This document shows positions 46,126-58,024 of a DNA stretch of 64,000 bases, piece after piece (the stretch's first letter is position 1; each line of letters begins with the position of its first letter). Position numbers and translations under genes: made by a program. The notes beneath the pieces were generated by a model. It ran no database searches and was not told the DNA's origin. It was given only the letters and a program-made list of their open reading frames with translations. Source of the DNA: Ctenosaura bakeri (lineage: Eukaryota; Chordata; Lepidosauria; Squamata; Iguanidae). The DNA lies in assembly GCA_948474755.1 (NCBI GenBank), contig CAOLHI010001021.1:124001-188000 (forward strand), written 5' to 3'.

Positions 46126-46324
46126 ATCAAAGTTGTAGACGCTGCGGCCTATGCAGCCCATGGGGGGCAGGGAATGGAGGGCAGGGGGGCTTGTGCCTCC
46201 CAACAAAATTAACCAAGGTGGAGGCTGATCCCCTCTTAGAATGATCTGCCAATATTCTGCCAGCAGGACTCCTATGTAGTTGTATCTCCTCTGCCATTAT
46301 CAATAAAAAAGATCTACTAAAAAC

Positions 46325-46480
46325 TCACAATGGAATACGTTGCTTTGGTGTGTGGTGGAGTCTCCTTCTTTAGAGGTTTTTAAACAGAGGCTGGATGTCA
46401 GGAAGGCATGGCAGTTGGATGGAGTTGGATTCAATGGCCTTGTGGTCTCTTCCAACTCTATGAGTCTATTAAAAATAATC
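46325..46480 (+). mobile_element. CR1 LINE 3' fragment
   Basis: + strand CR1 end: tggagtctccttctttagag through ggtctcttccaactctatga. Confidence 0.7.
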
Positions 46481-47116
46481 AAACAATAACAGTCCATTTT
46501 CATTGAGACCTTCCAAGACTAATGCAGGCTACCTGCAATCTCTCTTCTGTGCACCTAACTGAAGACACAGTGCTTGCAAGAGTCTTCATATTCAAGTACG
46601 TTTGATTGAGAATAGATGGAATATTAATTTGTTGTCCCCGTAGAAGTACCTGCAAGTAGGCAAAATTATTAGCAGTCTGCTAGCCAATGGAGGGGGGACT
46701 TTAAAAATAATTCCAAGGTCTCTGCTGTGTTCACAACACTGTCACTAGGTGGCAAAAGTCACCCATATTTTCCATCGTGAAAAATAGGTTTGCTGATATT
46801 CAGCCTCTAATTTGCTGTCTCTCCTGTTGGCTGAGTAATTGTTTGCCATCAATTGAGATAGGTTTGGGTTCTCCTCCTGCCATAGAATTATTTCTTACTC
46901 ATGCTATAATCGCCGGATGCTTGCCAGAAGTATTCCATGCATCATTCCTTCTGGATGAAACCAAGATCTGAAGATACACTTATGATCACACTGATGATTA
47001 ATTTTAATCTCTGAGGTCACCTTTTGGATAGACATGGGTGAGACTTTTGGTTTAAATCATTTCTTGCCAGTGTACATCAATGGCAGGAGTCAACCTGGAG
47101 TTATCCACTCGCAACT
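46481..47116. other. No recognised feature
   Basis: Unique-looking intergenic sequence; no coding or repeat signature seen. Confidence 0.4.
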
Positions 47117-47719
47117 AGAGATGTAAAGGCCTGGGAAAAAAAAAACAGAAAATTTTTTTGGGGAAAAAGAAGATTTTTTTCCAATTTTTTTTCCTGAAGC
47201 CCTTTTTGTTTTTTATCCAAAAAATTGAAAAAAAAAAGGAAGAAAATCTATTATGGATTGTGTTATTTTAGCATGATGGATTAAATCTTTAAGGCAAGGT
47301 GTTCACATATTCTCCAAATCATTTCTAAAAACTATGTACAGTATGTTACTAATGGTGATGGTTTCTTTTGGGCTTTTTTAATTTTTTTTTTTTCTGCCTG
47401 CTCCACAGCAACTAGCAAAACCAAAGAGGCTCCATACAGTTGAGGCGATTGTTGCTCCATTTGTTACAAATAATAATAATAATAAAAAGTAAATTCCATT
47501 TGAAATAATTGCTAGAATACATTGTATTTTTAGTATACCAATTGTGACAATTTTATGTCAAATCGAATTGTACATAGTCATATTTTATTTTCCTAAAATA
47601 ACAGAGTGACTTTCAGTCTGTAAAAAATGCTAATGTTGCATTTTTTTTTCTGAAAAAAAAATGGAAAAAAACCCAGGTTTTTCCATGGCTTCAAAATTTC
47701 AGGAAATTTTACATCTCTA
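47117..47719. mobile_element. TIR element with A/T-rich interior
   Basis: The ends agagatgtaaa and tttacatctct are exact complements, with further pairing of homopolymer-rich arms (a gggaaaaaaaaa-type block against a cccaggtttttcc block). 603 bases; no transposase. Confidence 0.55.
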
Positions 47720-47757
47720 CGCACAACCATTATATACCGTATTTGTGGTCCCTGTGT

Positions 47758-47885
47758 GGTGGTGTCGTGTGTCTTCAAGTCATCTCAGACTTATGGTGAC
47801 CCTAAAGTGAACCTAACACAGGGTTTTCTGGGGCTGAGAGTGTGTGACGTGTCTAAGGGTTTCAATAAGTCAGAGCTGACATGAC
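47758..47885 (-). mobile_element. Sauria-type SINE, rearranged
   Basis: - strand tail (gtgtgtcttcaagtcatctc) through a truncated core. A second tail-like bit (aataagtcagagctgacatg) follows directly. Confidence 0.5.
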
Positions 47886-48239
47886 TTCTTTTCCACTTCT
47901 ATATTTTAGATCCAGGATTCTGATCTTCCAGGTGTTTCCGCTAATGGGAAGCGACCTTAATCATTCCAAGAGGAACAGGAAGCAATAGGAAGAACGTCTC
48001 TTTGTATCTCAGAGGGCTCTGTGGTCATATTTATTTGTTGTTATCCTGGTGATGTCAGCAGGAAGGAGATGCTTGACTTTGAATTGCTTTTAGAGGAAAG
48101 GGTAAAGAAAAAAAAAGTGGGGAGAGAGGAACTGAGAAAGAAAATGGGCACTTTACCAAGAATTATGAATATGGGCAAGGTGGTCCCAAAGCTTTAGACT
48201 GCCTGAGGCAGACACTCGCCTTCCCTTTCCATTCTTTCA

Positions 48240-48560
48240 GTGGGAAGCCAATCAGACTGGCAGATGAATCTTTCAGTCTGGCAATGGGATACAAATTTCA
48301 TATCACCATCCACGTTATGTACAGCAAGCCTCCATGTCCTGTTATCTGACAACTCACTCTTTCAATACTTTCAAATTAAAGACAAGTTCCTTTACTTCAA
48401 CAGGGGTTCTGCTCTTTCATCATTTCTTCTTCCATGTAGAGGCTCACCTGGGACCACTGCTTGCAAAGTGTGCCAAGATGGGGAGGGGAAGGGCACTAAA
48501 CCAGCTGAGAGACTTTGCAAGCAGCACACATGTGGTTGATCCCAAGTGAGCCTCCATAAG
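48240..48560 (+). repeat. Family A repeat copy
   Basis: It is similar in reverse to the interior of 452-1065. Even the weak translations align (FHHFFFHVEAHLGPLL here, FHQFFLPTETHLGLLL there). Confidence 0.5.
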
Positions 48561-48599
48561 TCCTTCATGCTCCTTCCAGTATGGCACTCTTTTCAACTA

Positions 48600-49135
48600 C
48601 AGTAGCCCCTCTACATTCGCGAGGGTTCAGGGGACAGAACCCCCGCAAAAGTGGAAAAGCCACAAATTAACTCCCCCCTCCAACACAATTCCTCTCCCAT
48701 TCCTCTCCAGAGCTTCCTCCTTGCCATTCCTTTGCCTCTGGCCCCAGCGTTGGTGGGGGTGTATGTGAAGACAATCAAAAAGCCTTACCGGTAAGTACTT
48801 CCTTTAAGACAGAGAAGAGGGGTTTTTGGAGTTCTAATTACTGTCCATCTTGTGATCAGAGGTGTAGGAGCAAAGAGAGCACCTGACCAATCAGCAGCCA
48901 ATACACAGCAGAATGGGCAACCACATGGCAGAAAGACCATGCCTTCAGCAGTGAGAGGAGGCTTTGCTCACCCAAAAGGAAAAAACATCTAATTTAAACA
49001 CAAGCCTTGCAAGCCCGGGGTGAGGAATGCAAGGGAAGAGAAGAAGAAAACAGGGAGGGGGAGGCAAGCAAGTGCCTTGCCAATAAGTAAATTTGTGAAG
49101 ATCAAACCCATGAATGTGGAGGGAGGGCTGTAATT
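48600..49135 (+). mobile_element. Tigger-like family B, rearranged
   Basis: It starts tacagtagcccctctacatt with cgcgagggttcagggg, and ends gaatgtggagggagggctgt. The middle differs from other copies and contains one arm of the inverted duplication at 48960-49076. Confidence 0.5.
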
Positions 49136-50624
49136 CCATTTTCTGAAAAGTGCTCCAGTCCCTCACCTGGGGGGGGAAACCTGTATACTTAGCTACATAG
49201 CAGAGACACTAAGAAATCCTCTCAGTGAATTGTGAACACGCATCTGTCATGTGCTGGTTACCCAGCTTCCCAAGAAAACATTCAAGAGTGCAGCAGCAGC
49301 AGCATTATATTAAGGTAACATAATCAACATAGCAACTTGATAAAAGTTGCTAGGACTGAGGTGCACTGGTTAGCAGTCAGGTTATATAGTTAAACAGGAG
49401 TCCTCCTCGCTTGGCTACAAATGCTGTTGACACAAGGCAATTGAGGACACCTCTTCTTTGCAACAGGGAAAATCTGATGCCAGAGGATTCTGTGTTGGAT
49501 TTTTGCAGACATTCCTAGTCAGAGCCAAGACGCTGCTCTTGCCTGAAGTTAGAACTGATCACCTGAAGAGGGATTTTTGAAATTCAGCACCTGATTGGGA
49601 GCCCAGAAAGCAATTAAATGACTAAATCTTTGATCAAGATAATTCAGGCACACACAATGCCCGGATATGATGGGGAATTACGAAAGATATTGTATGCATT
49701 GATCAGCTTAGTCAAGTGGCCAGCATGTAACCTGGTCTGCCAGTCTGGGATTTCCAGAGGGAGCGGGGAATGAGAACATTTGTTGATGTGAAATATACAT
49801 GACTCTCGAGTTGACGAGATTACACACACATTCTTCTCCGCTCCCGCCTCAAGAAGTCCCGTGTAATTTCAGGCTGGGTCATTGGCTTCCTTCCTGTTGA
49901 CAGAGGGTGAGGCATGCACGCCTCGGAGTCTAAAATAGAAAGCTCTTTTCTGTAAGAATGAAAGGGTCAAATTCCTGTACGTCAATATGTTTTCTAGAAA
50001 TAGAGAAAAGGATAGATGACAAAAGATGCATTTGGGTTTTCTAAAAGCGCAATCCCTTATTTGTCTTTCTTCCAGTCATAGGGAACCACGTCCCCGTGAA
50101 AGAGAAGTTGGCGTGTCCCCAGGTTTCAGTTCTTGCCTGACTCCAATTCCAGGAAAGAATCGAAACCAGGTAATACTAACCTCTTTTTCACAGTGACACG
50201 GCTCCATCGACTTACTACTGCAGCTCCAGGAAAGAGTTTATCTGAGATCAGTTCCCCTCAGCTTGATAGAAGCATAGTTGTCAGGATATGCCAAAATGTG
50301 GAAGTCTCATCAAATACCCACAACTGAACAATGGTGGGGGATGTTTATTGAGAATAGAAATGCAGATATTGTCTCTCAGAGATTAAAAGGGAAATTGGAT
50401 GATCAGCTGAAAGCAGAATGGCAAATTGTAATGGGTAATTGCTGGGAACTGCCAAGTGAAAATGTCTGAATTATTGTTTGAAATTAAAGAAGGATAACTG
50501 TACAGGCACCTGCTTGCCTCCCCCTCCCTGTTTTCTTCTTCTCCTCTTCCCTTGCATTCCTCACCCCGAGCTTGCAAGGCTTGTGTTTAAATTAGATGTT
50601 TTTTCCTTTTGGGTGAGCAAAGCC
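48960..50624. repeat. Near-identical inverted duplication of about 120 bases
   Basis: 48960-49076 and the reverse complement of 50503-50624 differ by two substitutions and one 3-base gap over about 120 bases. The right arm sits inside an L1 3' end. Confidence 0.85.
49200..50270. other. No recognised feature
   Basis: Unique-looking sequence; no coding, RNA or repeat signature seen. Confidence 0.4.
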
Positions 50625-50840
50625 TAACATAACAGGAGTGGCGAGAGAAATGCAAGATCAAGCATGTAAGATGAACATAGAATTATGATGCATAATTTTT
50701 TTGTATATATGAATGGAGAATCAGAAAATGAAAACTAGATCAGAGTGGAACAACAATAACATTACATGTAAAAGTACAATTTAACATGTTTTTTTTTATT
50801 TGTGAAACTTAATAAAACTATAATAAAAAAAAGAAGCATA
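50275..50840 (+). mobile_element. L1 3' end with an inserted segment
   Basis: The ORF2 C-terminus (PTTEQWWGMFIENRNADIVS) and 3' UTR end in acttaataaaactataataa. They are interrupted at 50503-50624 by one arm of the inverted duplication. Confidence 0.7.
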
Positions 50841-51027
50841 GTTATCAGATAGGGATGCTCAGATCTTTTAAATGGGTTTTACGTACAGTTTCACACAGCT
50901 AACTGCAAATATGGGTTGAGATTCTCCGTTGTCATGATCGCTATGATGATGGACCTCTGTAGGCTGACAATGTCCCACTAGAAGCCTACCTCCACAGTGG
51001 ACCAGGCCATAAAGGAGGAGGGCGACC

Positions 51028-51470
51028 AAAATGGTGAGAGGCCTGGAAGCCATGCCCTATGAGGATAGACTTAGAGAGCTCAGTATGTTTAGTCTGCAGA
51101 AGAGGAGGTTAAGAGGGGACATGATAGCCATGCTTAAATATTTGAAGGGATGCCACGTAGAGGAAGGAGGGGGCTTGTTTTCTGCTGCTCCAGAGACCAG
51201 GACAAAGAGCAATGGATTCAAGCTGCAGGAAAGGAGATTCCACCTGAACCTCAGGAAGAGCTTCCTGACAGTCAGGGCTGTCCGGCAGTGGAATCTGCTG
51301 CCTCGGAGTGTAGTGGAGTCTCCTTCCTTGGACGTTTTTAAGCAGAGGCTTGATGGCCATCTGTCGGGATTGATTTGAGGGTGTTCCTGCATGGCAGAAG
51401 AGGGTTGGACTGGATGGCCTGTGTGGTCTCTTCCAACTCTACATTTCTATGATTCTATGATTCTATAAAG
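51028..51470 (+). mobile_element. CR1 LINE 3' end
   Basis: A + strand 115-codon frame ([20 protein letters not shown] through RQWNLLP) and the CR1 terminus (ctatgattctatgattctat). Confidence 0.85.
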
Positions 51471-51534
51471 AAACACAGCATTCTGGGTCAGTCAGGTTTT
51501 GGGGATGTTCCAGGAGCAAGGGAGTTTGGGATAC

Positions 51535-52172
51535 AGTCAGCCCTCCATTAGGTACACAGAACCCCCACAAAAGTGGAAAAAATGGGGAAAAAAATCAGCG
51601 TGTGTGTGTTTATGTGGGAAGGAGGCTGAGGCACAGTGCGGAGAATGAGCACCCAGGATCCAAACCACAGGAAAGCACTTAGAGCAAGCATGGAAGTTAC
51701 ACTCCTACCTCTGGGCTGCTTCCTCCTCCTCTTCTGCCACATCCAGCACTGCTTTTTTGCACTCCTGGCATTGGCATCCAGGGCACCTGTCCTACTTGCC
51801 CCACCCTAGATGTACCTCTGGTCCAAATCAGATCGAGAGAAGGAAAGGGAGTGGATCACTAGGGTGATCTTACCCTTCCTCTCTCTCACCCATCTCCTTC
51901 AATGAGTGGGGGGGCGCGCATTCGGAAAGGTTCTGTGGTGTAAAGAAATTGGACTGTGAGCTGTCCTTAGCTGGCCAGTCAGCAGCTGGTGGAGAAGGAA
52001 GAGGACCAGAGGTGGGTTTTTAAAGGGCTGCATGGCCTGATTGGAGCCACCAAGAAAGAAGGTTCCCCTGGAAAAGAAGCACCAGAGGTGGGGGGGCAGG
52101 GGTTGGAGAACTTTGAAAACAATCAAATCCATGAAAGTCAAATCCCAAAATGCAGAGGGCTAACTGTATATG
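51535..52172 (+). mobile_element. Tigger-like TIR element, family B
   Basis: It starts cagtcagccctccattaggt and ends atgcagagggctaactgtat, complementary ends; the interior matches 10745-11235. Confidence 0.6.
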
Positions 52173-52269
52173 CAAAAGTTGTTCCCATCCTTTGGCTTCC
52201 CAAAGGATGTTGGATCTCAGCTCTTGGAATCTCTGATTATTAGCTGCTCTTGGAAACAGGTGTAGAAGC

Positions 52270-53450
52270 ACAGCTTGGGAGGAAAAGTGCCATTTTAATT
52301 ACAGCTCCCAGAACCCCACCAGCCATCACTGGAGCTGGAATTCAAACAATTGACTTATAGAACATTTCCCCTTAGCTTCAATCAGAGAGCCTGGAAGCAA
52401 TCAGAAGAGATTATTTTGAGGCCAAGGTTCAGTACTTTGGATAAGTCCATTCAGGATCAGACTATTGACTGCCCCATTGTTTTTGGACCCGCCAGCCGTC
52501 CTTGCTTTCTAAATAGACGATGACAGAAAGCCCTGTGCCTGCAGGTTCCTCATTCTGTAATAGAAGAGGAATAAAGGAAAGACAGTGGTTTCTTGCTCAA
52601 CAGCTATGGAATGCGTGCAACGAGTGAAGAGGCGGCAGACGAGGAGGTGGTACTTCTGCATCAGCTATTGGTCTTATTATTGTACACTCCCTGAGTTTCC
52701 ATGTACAAGGCAAGCATCCCCAAGAAGGGACAAGGTCGCTATTGATAATGGGAACATGATCTCTTTTTGATTCACCCAAACCAGTGAGTCAGTGCTTCTC
52801 AGCGCTGCCTTCAGTTACAGGAAGTATTCCAGGAGCTGAGTGCCATTGTCCAGTGGAACACATAGAAGTGAATTTCTAAGATTCCAAACCGTGCAGAGAA
52901 CTGCCTCAAGCAGAGCTCTATGCTCAGATCCAGCCCTCACTTCAGGCAAAGGGAGGTAGCCACCTCTGGCAGCAGATAGTAGGGGACGGCAGCAAGCAAA
53001 ATTTGGAAACAAGGCATTAGGGGGAAAAAAGTAAGAGTTGTATGCTGTAATAGTCACCCTGTCTAACTTTTGGATGTACAGTAAAAACAAATCACCCATA
53101 TAATTCAATCAATGAACTAAGAACACAGATTGGAGATTGCGTTCTCTAAATCTAACATATAGTGTGTGCAAGTGTATTTGCATACAGTGGGCTTCCATGG
53201 CTGAATGGGAATTTGAATCCTGGTCCCATTCTGGCTCCCACTACAATATTTACTTCCCATATTTCTTTCTCTCTCATTTTGTATGTCAGGATTATATGTA
53301 GCAGAGAATCTTCCAATCATCTGAATGAAAAATTGACTCCCAGTAGGAATTTTATTAATCAAGCCTTACTTGGAATTGTTACCTTTTTTGGACTACAGCT
53401 CCCAGAAACCCCTGTTACTATAGTGGATTCTGGGAGTTGTGATCCCCAAA
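52270..53450. other. Mostly unique sequence with family-2 MITE fragments
   Basis: Family-2 arms lie at 52270-52345 and 53380-53450. The rest shows no recognised feature. Confidence 0.35.
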
Positions 53451-53944
53451 GTTCTGGATGTAAAGTGTTTAAGAATGATGTACTCCATGGCTTGCCACCT
53501 TCTCCTAACCTAGGCTGTTGACTTTAAATGAAATGCAGGACAATGCCCCATTAACATACTGCATAGAGTTGTGATCTTGAACCAAAATCTAAGATCTAGG
53601 AACAGCATCTGATGATGTCACAAGAAGAGAAGCCCAAGTGATGCCATTAATCACAATAGCTTTAGTGTCAACCACAGTTGCTAAGAGAATGTAACTCAAC
53701 ACCAGATCTAACAAAGAAGAAAATATTTCTCAATTTAGAAAGGCTTTCAAGCTCTGGGTCGCACAGGCAAAGCACACACTTTGCTCAGCTCTGTTTTTAA
53801 TCCCTTTTGCAAGCACGGCCTTTAAGAACATCTGAAATTTGTTGTCCCACAGAAGAAAGTCTCCCAAGAAGTAAATAGAAAACCTCAACAGAAGCTGCTC
53901 CAAAGCAACCTGCAGCAACAGAAGAAGTGGGCAGCGGGCAGGAA

Positions 53945-54325
53945 AATATCCTCCAACATTTCAGAGATGGAAAAACTGGGACACGTGTGGTGAAGCAATA
54001 TCAGAATGTGGCTACAAAGGCAAAAAATTACTAATAATGAAGAATACACAAGCTAGGAGAGGCTGCAGGAATTTGCTTTTGCCTGAGCCTACAAAGAAGG
54101 CCAAATTCTGCACTCCCCTCTGCTCTCCACTTGCTGACTTGAGTGCAAAATAATTTTTTTTACTTTGAATTCAGTATGCAGTAACTGAAGGCAACTGAGA
54201 ACAATGGAAGAAAGTATGAACAGGAAAGAGAAACTGAGATATTTTAAAAGCAACCGGAAACGTGGGCCAACAGAGGATTAATCAGGACTGTCCTTGCCAA
54301 ATCTAAATAGTTGGAGGATATAATA
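53945..54325 (+). mobile_element. MITE family 3
   Basis: The ends tatcctccaa and ttggaggata are complementary. Related copies lie at 58025-58372 and 59215-59462 (shared blocks include a tttgaactcagtttgca type and attaatcagg-ctgtc). Confidence 0.55.
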
Positions 54326-54719
54326 GCATATAGGATAATATATAGCTAATTTTCAAGGCAATGCTCTCCTCCTAAGACTTCTTCTCATTCACTTTGCCAG
54401 ACTGAAAAGTGGAGAAAGCTTTAGTAGTACCTTGGTGGTTTTGTGTTGCTTGTTACCTGGTTGCATGATAAGCAACACCTGGTGAAATGTCCTCGTCTAT
54501 GCAGCCATTTGTCAGGTTGGCTCTGCTTTCCCCGCCATGCATTCTAATACCATGTAGTGCTTTGATGTCTGATATCATATAATCCTATTTAATTTGCCAC
54601 ATAAAGTGATGCCATGGTATTTTGTCATGTAGAGCTTTGCTGTTTGGTGCCACGTAATACTTGGAACAAAGGGGTTCGGATAGGGGTGATGGGAAATGAC
54701 TGAGAAAACAGTGTTTTGG

Positions 54720-54985
54720 AAACAAATGTTGTTCTAACAAACCCTGACAAGAGAGAGAACTAAGACAGATACAAGGTCAGGCAGCTGGGGGCAGGCAGTG
54801 AGTCTGGGAAAAGAGTAATTTCAATTAGCTGATTAATATTGGGTATGCGTGTACAAATTTGTAATGTTACTGCTTATAAGACACGGTAAATTCATTAGGT
54901 CCTTAGTCTTGGCAATTGGCAAGGTGTGCAGCTGTTGCATTTATATTCCTGAATAAAGCTTTTACAACCTGCTAAGCCTGTTCTC
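54720..54985 (+). repeat. LTR-like segment
   Basis: It has a TATA-like cttataagacacgg near 54872 and an AATAAA in cctgaataaagcttttac near 54952, about 80 bases apart, as in a retroviral U3-R layout. No second copy or primer-binding site was found, so an endogenous retrovirus solo LTR is only a guess. The - strand frames just after (54962-55846) show no recognised viral domain. Confidence 0.25.
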
Positions 54986-55835
54986 TAAACAGGGAGCTGG
55001 CTTGTACATCACACCATTAACGGTATAAGAGCCCTCTCCAGTTTTCACTATGTCAGCTACATCCTCATCACCCTGAAAATTGGGTAGGAGGGTCAAGGCC
55101 ATGAGATCTGGGACCCCTAATTGCCACGTGGCCCTACAATGAAATAGTGGCTGCAGTGTGAGACCAAAGACAGGAAACTTTGGCCTGCCTGATGTTTTGG
55201 AGTTGTCAGCCCAAGAGTCTCTACAAGAGGAACTGCCACCATTGGCCAAGGCCATTGTGATGATGGAGACAAATTTGACTGGTTACTGCATGGAAGAATA
55301 ATAAAAACCTTGACCACCCCTCCCAGCAATGCTGATGCTATTTCAGCCTCTTCTTGTTTGTACGGTTTATTATACTAACAGGAACTCTGAATCACAATAA
55401 ACAAAGGAAACATTTGCCTGGGAAGTTTTGCACCAAACAAAGAAGTTATTCATGCTGGAAATAAGAATTAATCCCAAGGGCCTGATGCAGGTAAGCCATC
55501 TAGAGGCATGTAGACTATGCCAGCAAATGCAACTAAAGAGAAGCAATAATTGCAAGGTTTTGGAACAGGGCAAAAAAAATCCCACAGGCATGGTAGGAGC
55601 ATTGCTGTACGCCTCCAGCCAAGGGGAGCCTCCTATCACTTCATGCCCACCAGAAGACACCCCCTCCCTTGCCTTAAAAGTCAGAATAGCGATGGTAGCC
55701 GTGTTGAGGAGGACTGGTGTTTTCTGTTCCTGGGCTTCCAGCTGTGTTGTTGTTTTGGAGCCAGGTGACTTGTATCTCATCTCATGTCCCAGGACAGTAG
55801 GTCCATTCAATAAGGGAGTTACTATTATTACATAC

Positions 55836-56022
55836 CCTTCAACCATCCCAGTTTGGAAGGGACAGTCCCAGCTAATTCTCTGTCATTCAGCTTCTTTGGC
55901 TGCTTTTAAAATGTCCCAGTTTCTCTCTCCCTCTTCCATTTTCTCCCTTCATCCTCCGCTTACTTCAGTTGCTGCAAAGTACAAAGTAGGGGAAAAACTG
56001 TGAAACATTGAAGGGTATGTAA
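55836..56022. mobile_element. Short MITE of family 3 type with exact 13-base ends
   Basis: acatacccttcaa at the left and ttgaagggtatgt at the right are exact complements. The interior (gtcccagtttctctctccct) is like a reversed family-3 core. Confidence 0.7.
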
Positions 56023-56402
56023 CTGGAATTTCCATGTGGTTACCAAGCCTGACCTAGATGTCACTTGGGAAAGTTGAAGCATTGTTGTATGGTCAACAAA
56101 GGGAGAGGCTGGCTGGTTTGTGAAAAATACATGGGAATGTATTGCTGGTTTCAGAAATTCTACAGCTGGGTTGGGGATGGTTTATGGTTTGGCTCATGGG
56201 CCATGTGCATTAGCAGAGCTCGTTTTGTGCTCTTCCACGACCAACCTGAATTTTCTGCCACCAAATACCCACAACGTCCACCTATAATCTGCGGAGGGCA
56301 TTTCTGGCTTGTCTTCCACTCAAAAGGCCATTTTATGAACTGGGGTGTGTGTACTTTCTTTTCAATAGCAAATGATCCATAAATTGCCTTCTGGGTCACT
56401 TC

Positions 56403-56960
56403 ATAGAATCATAAAATCATAGAGCTGGTAGAGACTACAAGGGCCTTCAAGTCCAACTCTCTTCCGCCATGCAGGAAGACACCATCAAAGCATTCTTGAC
56501 AGATGGCCATCCAGCTTCTATTTAAAAAAAACCTTCAAAGGAGGAGACTCCACCACACTCCCAGGCAGTTTATTCCACTGTTGAACTGCTCCTGCTATCA
56601 GGAAGTTCTTTCTAATGTTTAGGTGGAATTTCTTTTCCTGAAGTTTGAAGCTATTGCTCTGTGTCCTAGGCTCTGGAGCAGCAAAAAACAGGCTGGCTCC
56701 CTCCTCCTTCCTTCAAATATTTAAATATAGCTTCTCCTCTCCAGGCTAAATATACCTAGCTCCTTAAGCCACTTCTCATAGGGCATGGTTTCCAAACCTT
56801 CTACCATTTTGGTCACTGTCCTCTGGACATCTTCCAGCTTGTCAATATCCTTCCTGAACTATGGTGCCAAGAACTGGACACAGTATTCCAGGTGGGGTCT
56901 GGCCAAAGAGGAATAGAATGCTATTGTGAATGTGAGAGATCGTAGTGGATATGTGTCAAG
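56403..56960 (-). mobile_element. CR1 LINE fragment
   Basis: It starts tagaatcataaaatcataga and runs through the reversed CR1 C-terminal coding region with several indels; older than the copy at 44990. Confidence 0.75.
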
Positions 56961-57210
56961 CATAGCAGCTGACATGTTAAGCAGAAGCTGAACAACACCC
57001 CAGCCCACTCCATCCCACACACAAGATCTACAGAGAAAGAAATCAAACTTAATTGTCTTCATAAGATATATACAAAAGCATTTTTCTTCACAAACACTTG
57101 TGCATAATCATCAAAAGTTCATCTTCTTGAAGAAAGGTAATAAAGTATCAGGAAAGCTGGAGCATCTCACCCAGAGACAGCCCTCATCACAAATGCTTCA
57201 TGGAAGAGAA

Positions 57211-57211
57211 T

Positions 57212-57239
<28 letters not shown>
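57211..57239 (+). repeat. (GA)n microsatellite
   Basis: About fourteen GA units. Confidence 0.9.
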
Positions 57240-57242
<3 letters not shown>

Positions 57243-57249
57243 CAGACGA

Positions 57250-58020
57250 AACCCCAGAGAACAAAAGCAAAGCTATGTGATGCAGGAAGAGAGTGGCTGT
57301 GGGCAAACACACAAAGAGAAAGTAACCACAAACACGCTACACCTACGAGTCTCAGAAAGCGACACACAATCTAACTACCAGGGAGTATAGGCATGCAAAA
57401 GTTGTTGCTAAAAAATCATTGCTAACTCGAATAACTTCCTGTTAGGAAAAAAAAAAGGCCTCTCCAGTGGGCAAAACGTCTCAGAGAAGAACAAACATGT
57501 GAATTCCCCGCTGCCCCCATGGAACATGGTATTGGGGGCTGAAATGTTTCAATTTCAGGGGGGAAATCCAGCAAATGTACAGCCCTCCCAGGTGCCTCGG
57601 AGGGCTAATACAGCCCCCTAACAATTGATGGTTGCCTATTCCCCATTCCATTGAGATGTTGTAGTGGGAAGATAAGGTTTTTGGCTTTTCCTTGTGATAA
57701 AAAGCTTACAACAAGAAAAACCTAAAAACCTTAGCTTCAAATGCAATTAAATAAGCGATCATTTTAAAATGCCATTACATTTTAAAAACAGGAAAATCAT
57801 TTAAAAAACACAGGGATAAAGATACAATACACAAAGTCCATAAAAATGATTCTCTGCCACCATTGGTCATTAAGTGCCTGTTTGACTAGAAAGGTCTTTG
57901 CCTGATAGTGAAATCAGGACAGAGAAGGAGCCAGGCTGGTCTTCTAGGGAAGAGAATTCTACAACCTGGGAGCAGCTACTGAGAAGTCTCTCTCCCCTGT
58001 CCCCACCAGACAGATCTCTG
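57250..58020. other. No recognised feature
   Basis: Unique-looking intergenic sequence, A-rich in parts. Confidence 0.4.
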
Positions 58021-58024
58021 CCAT

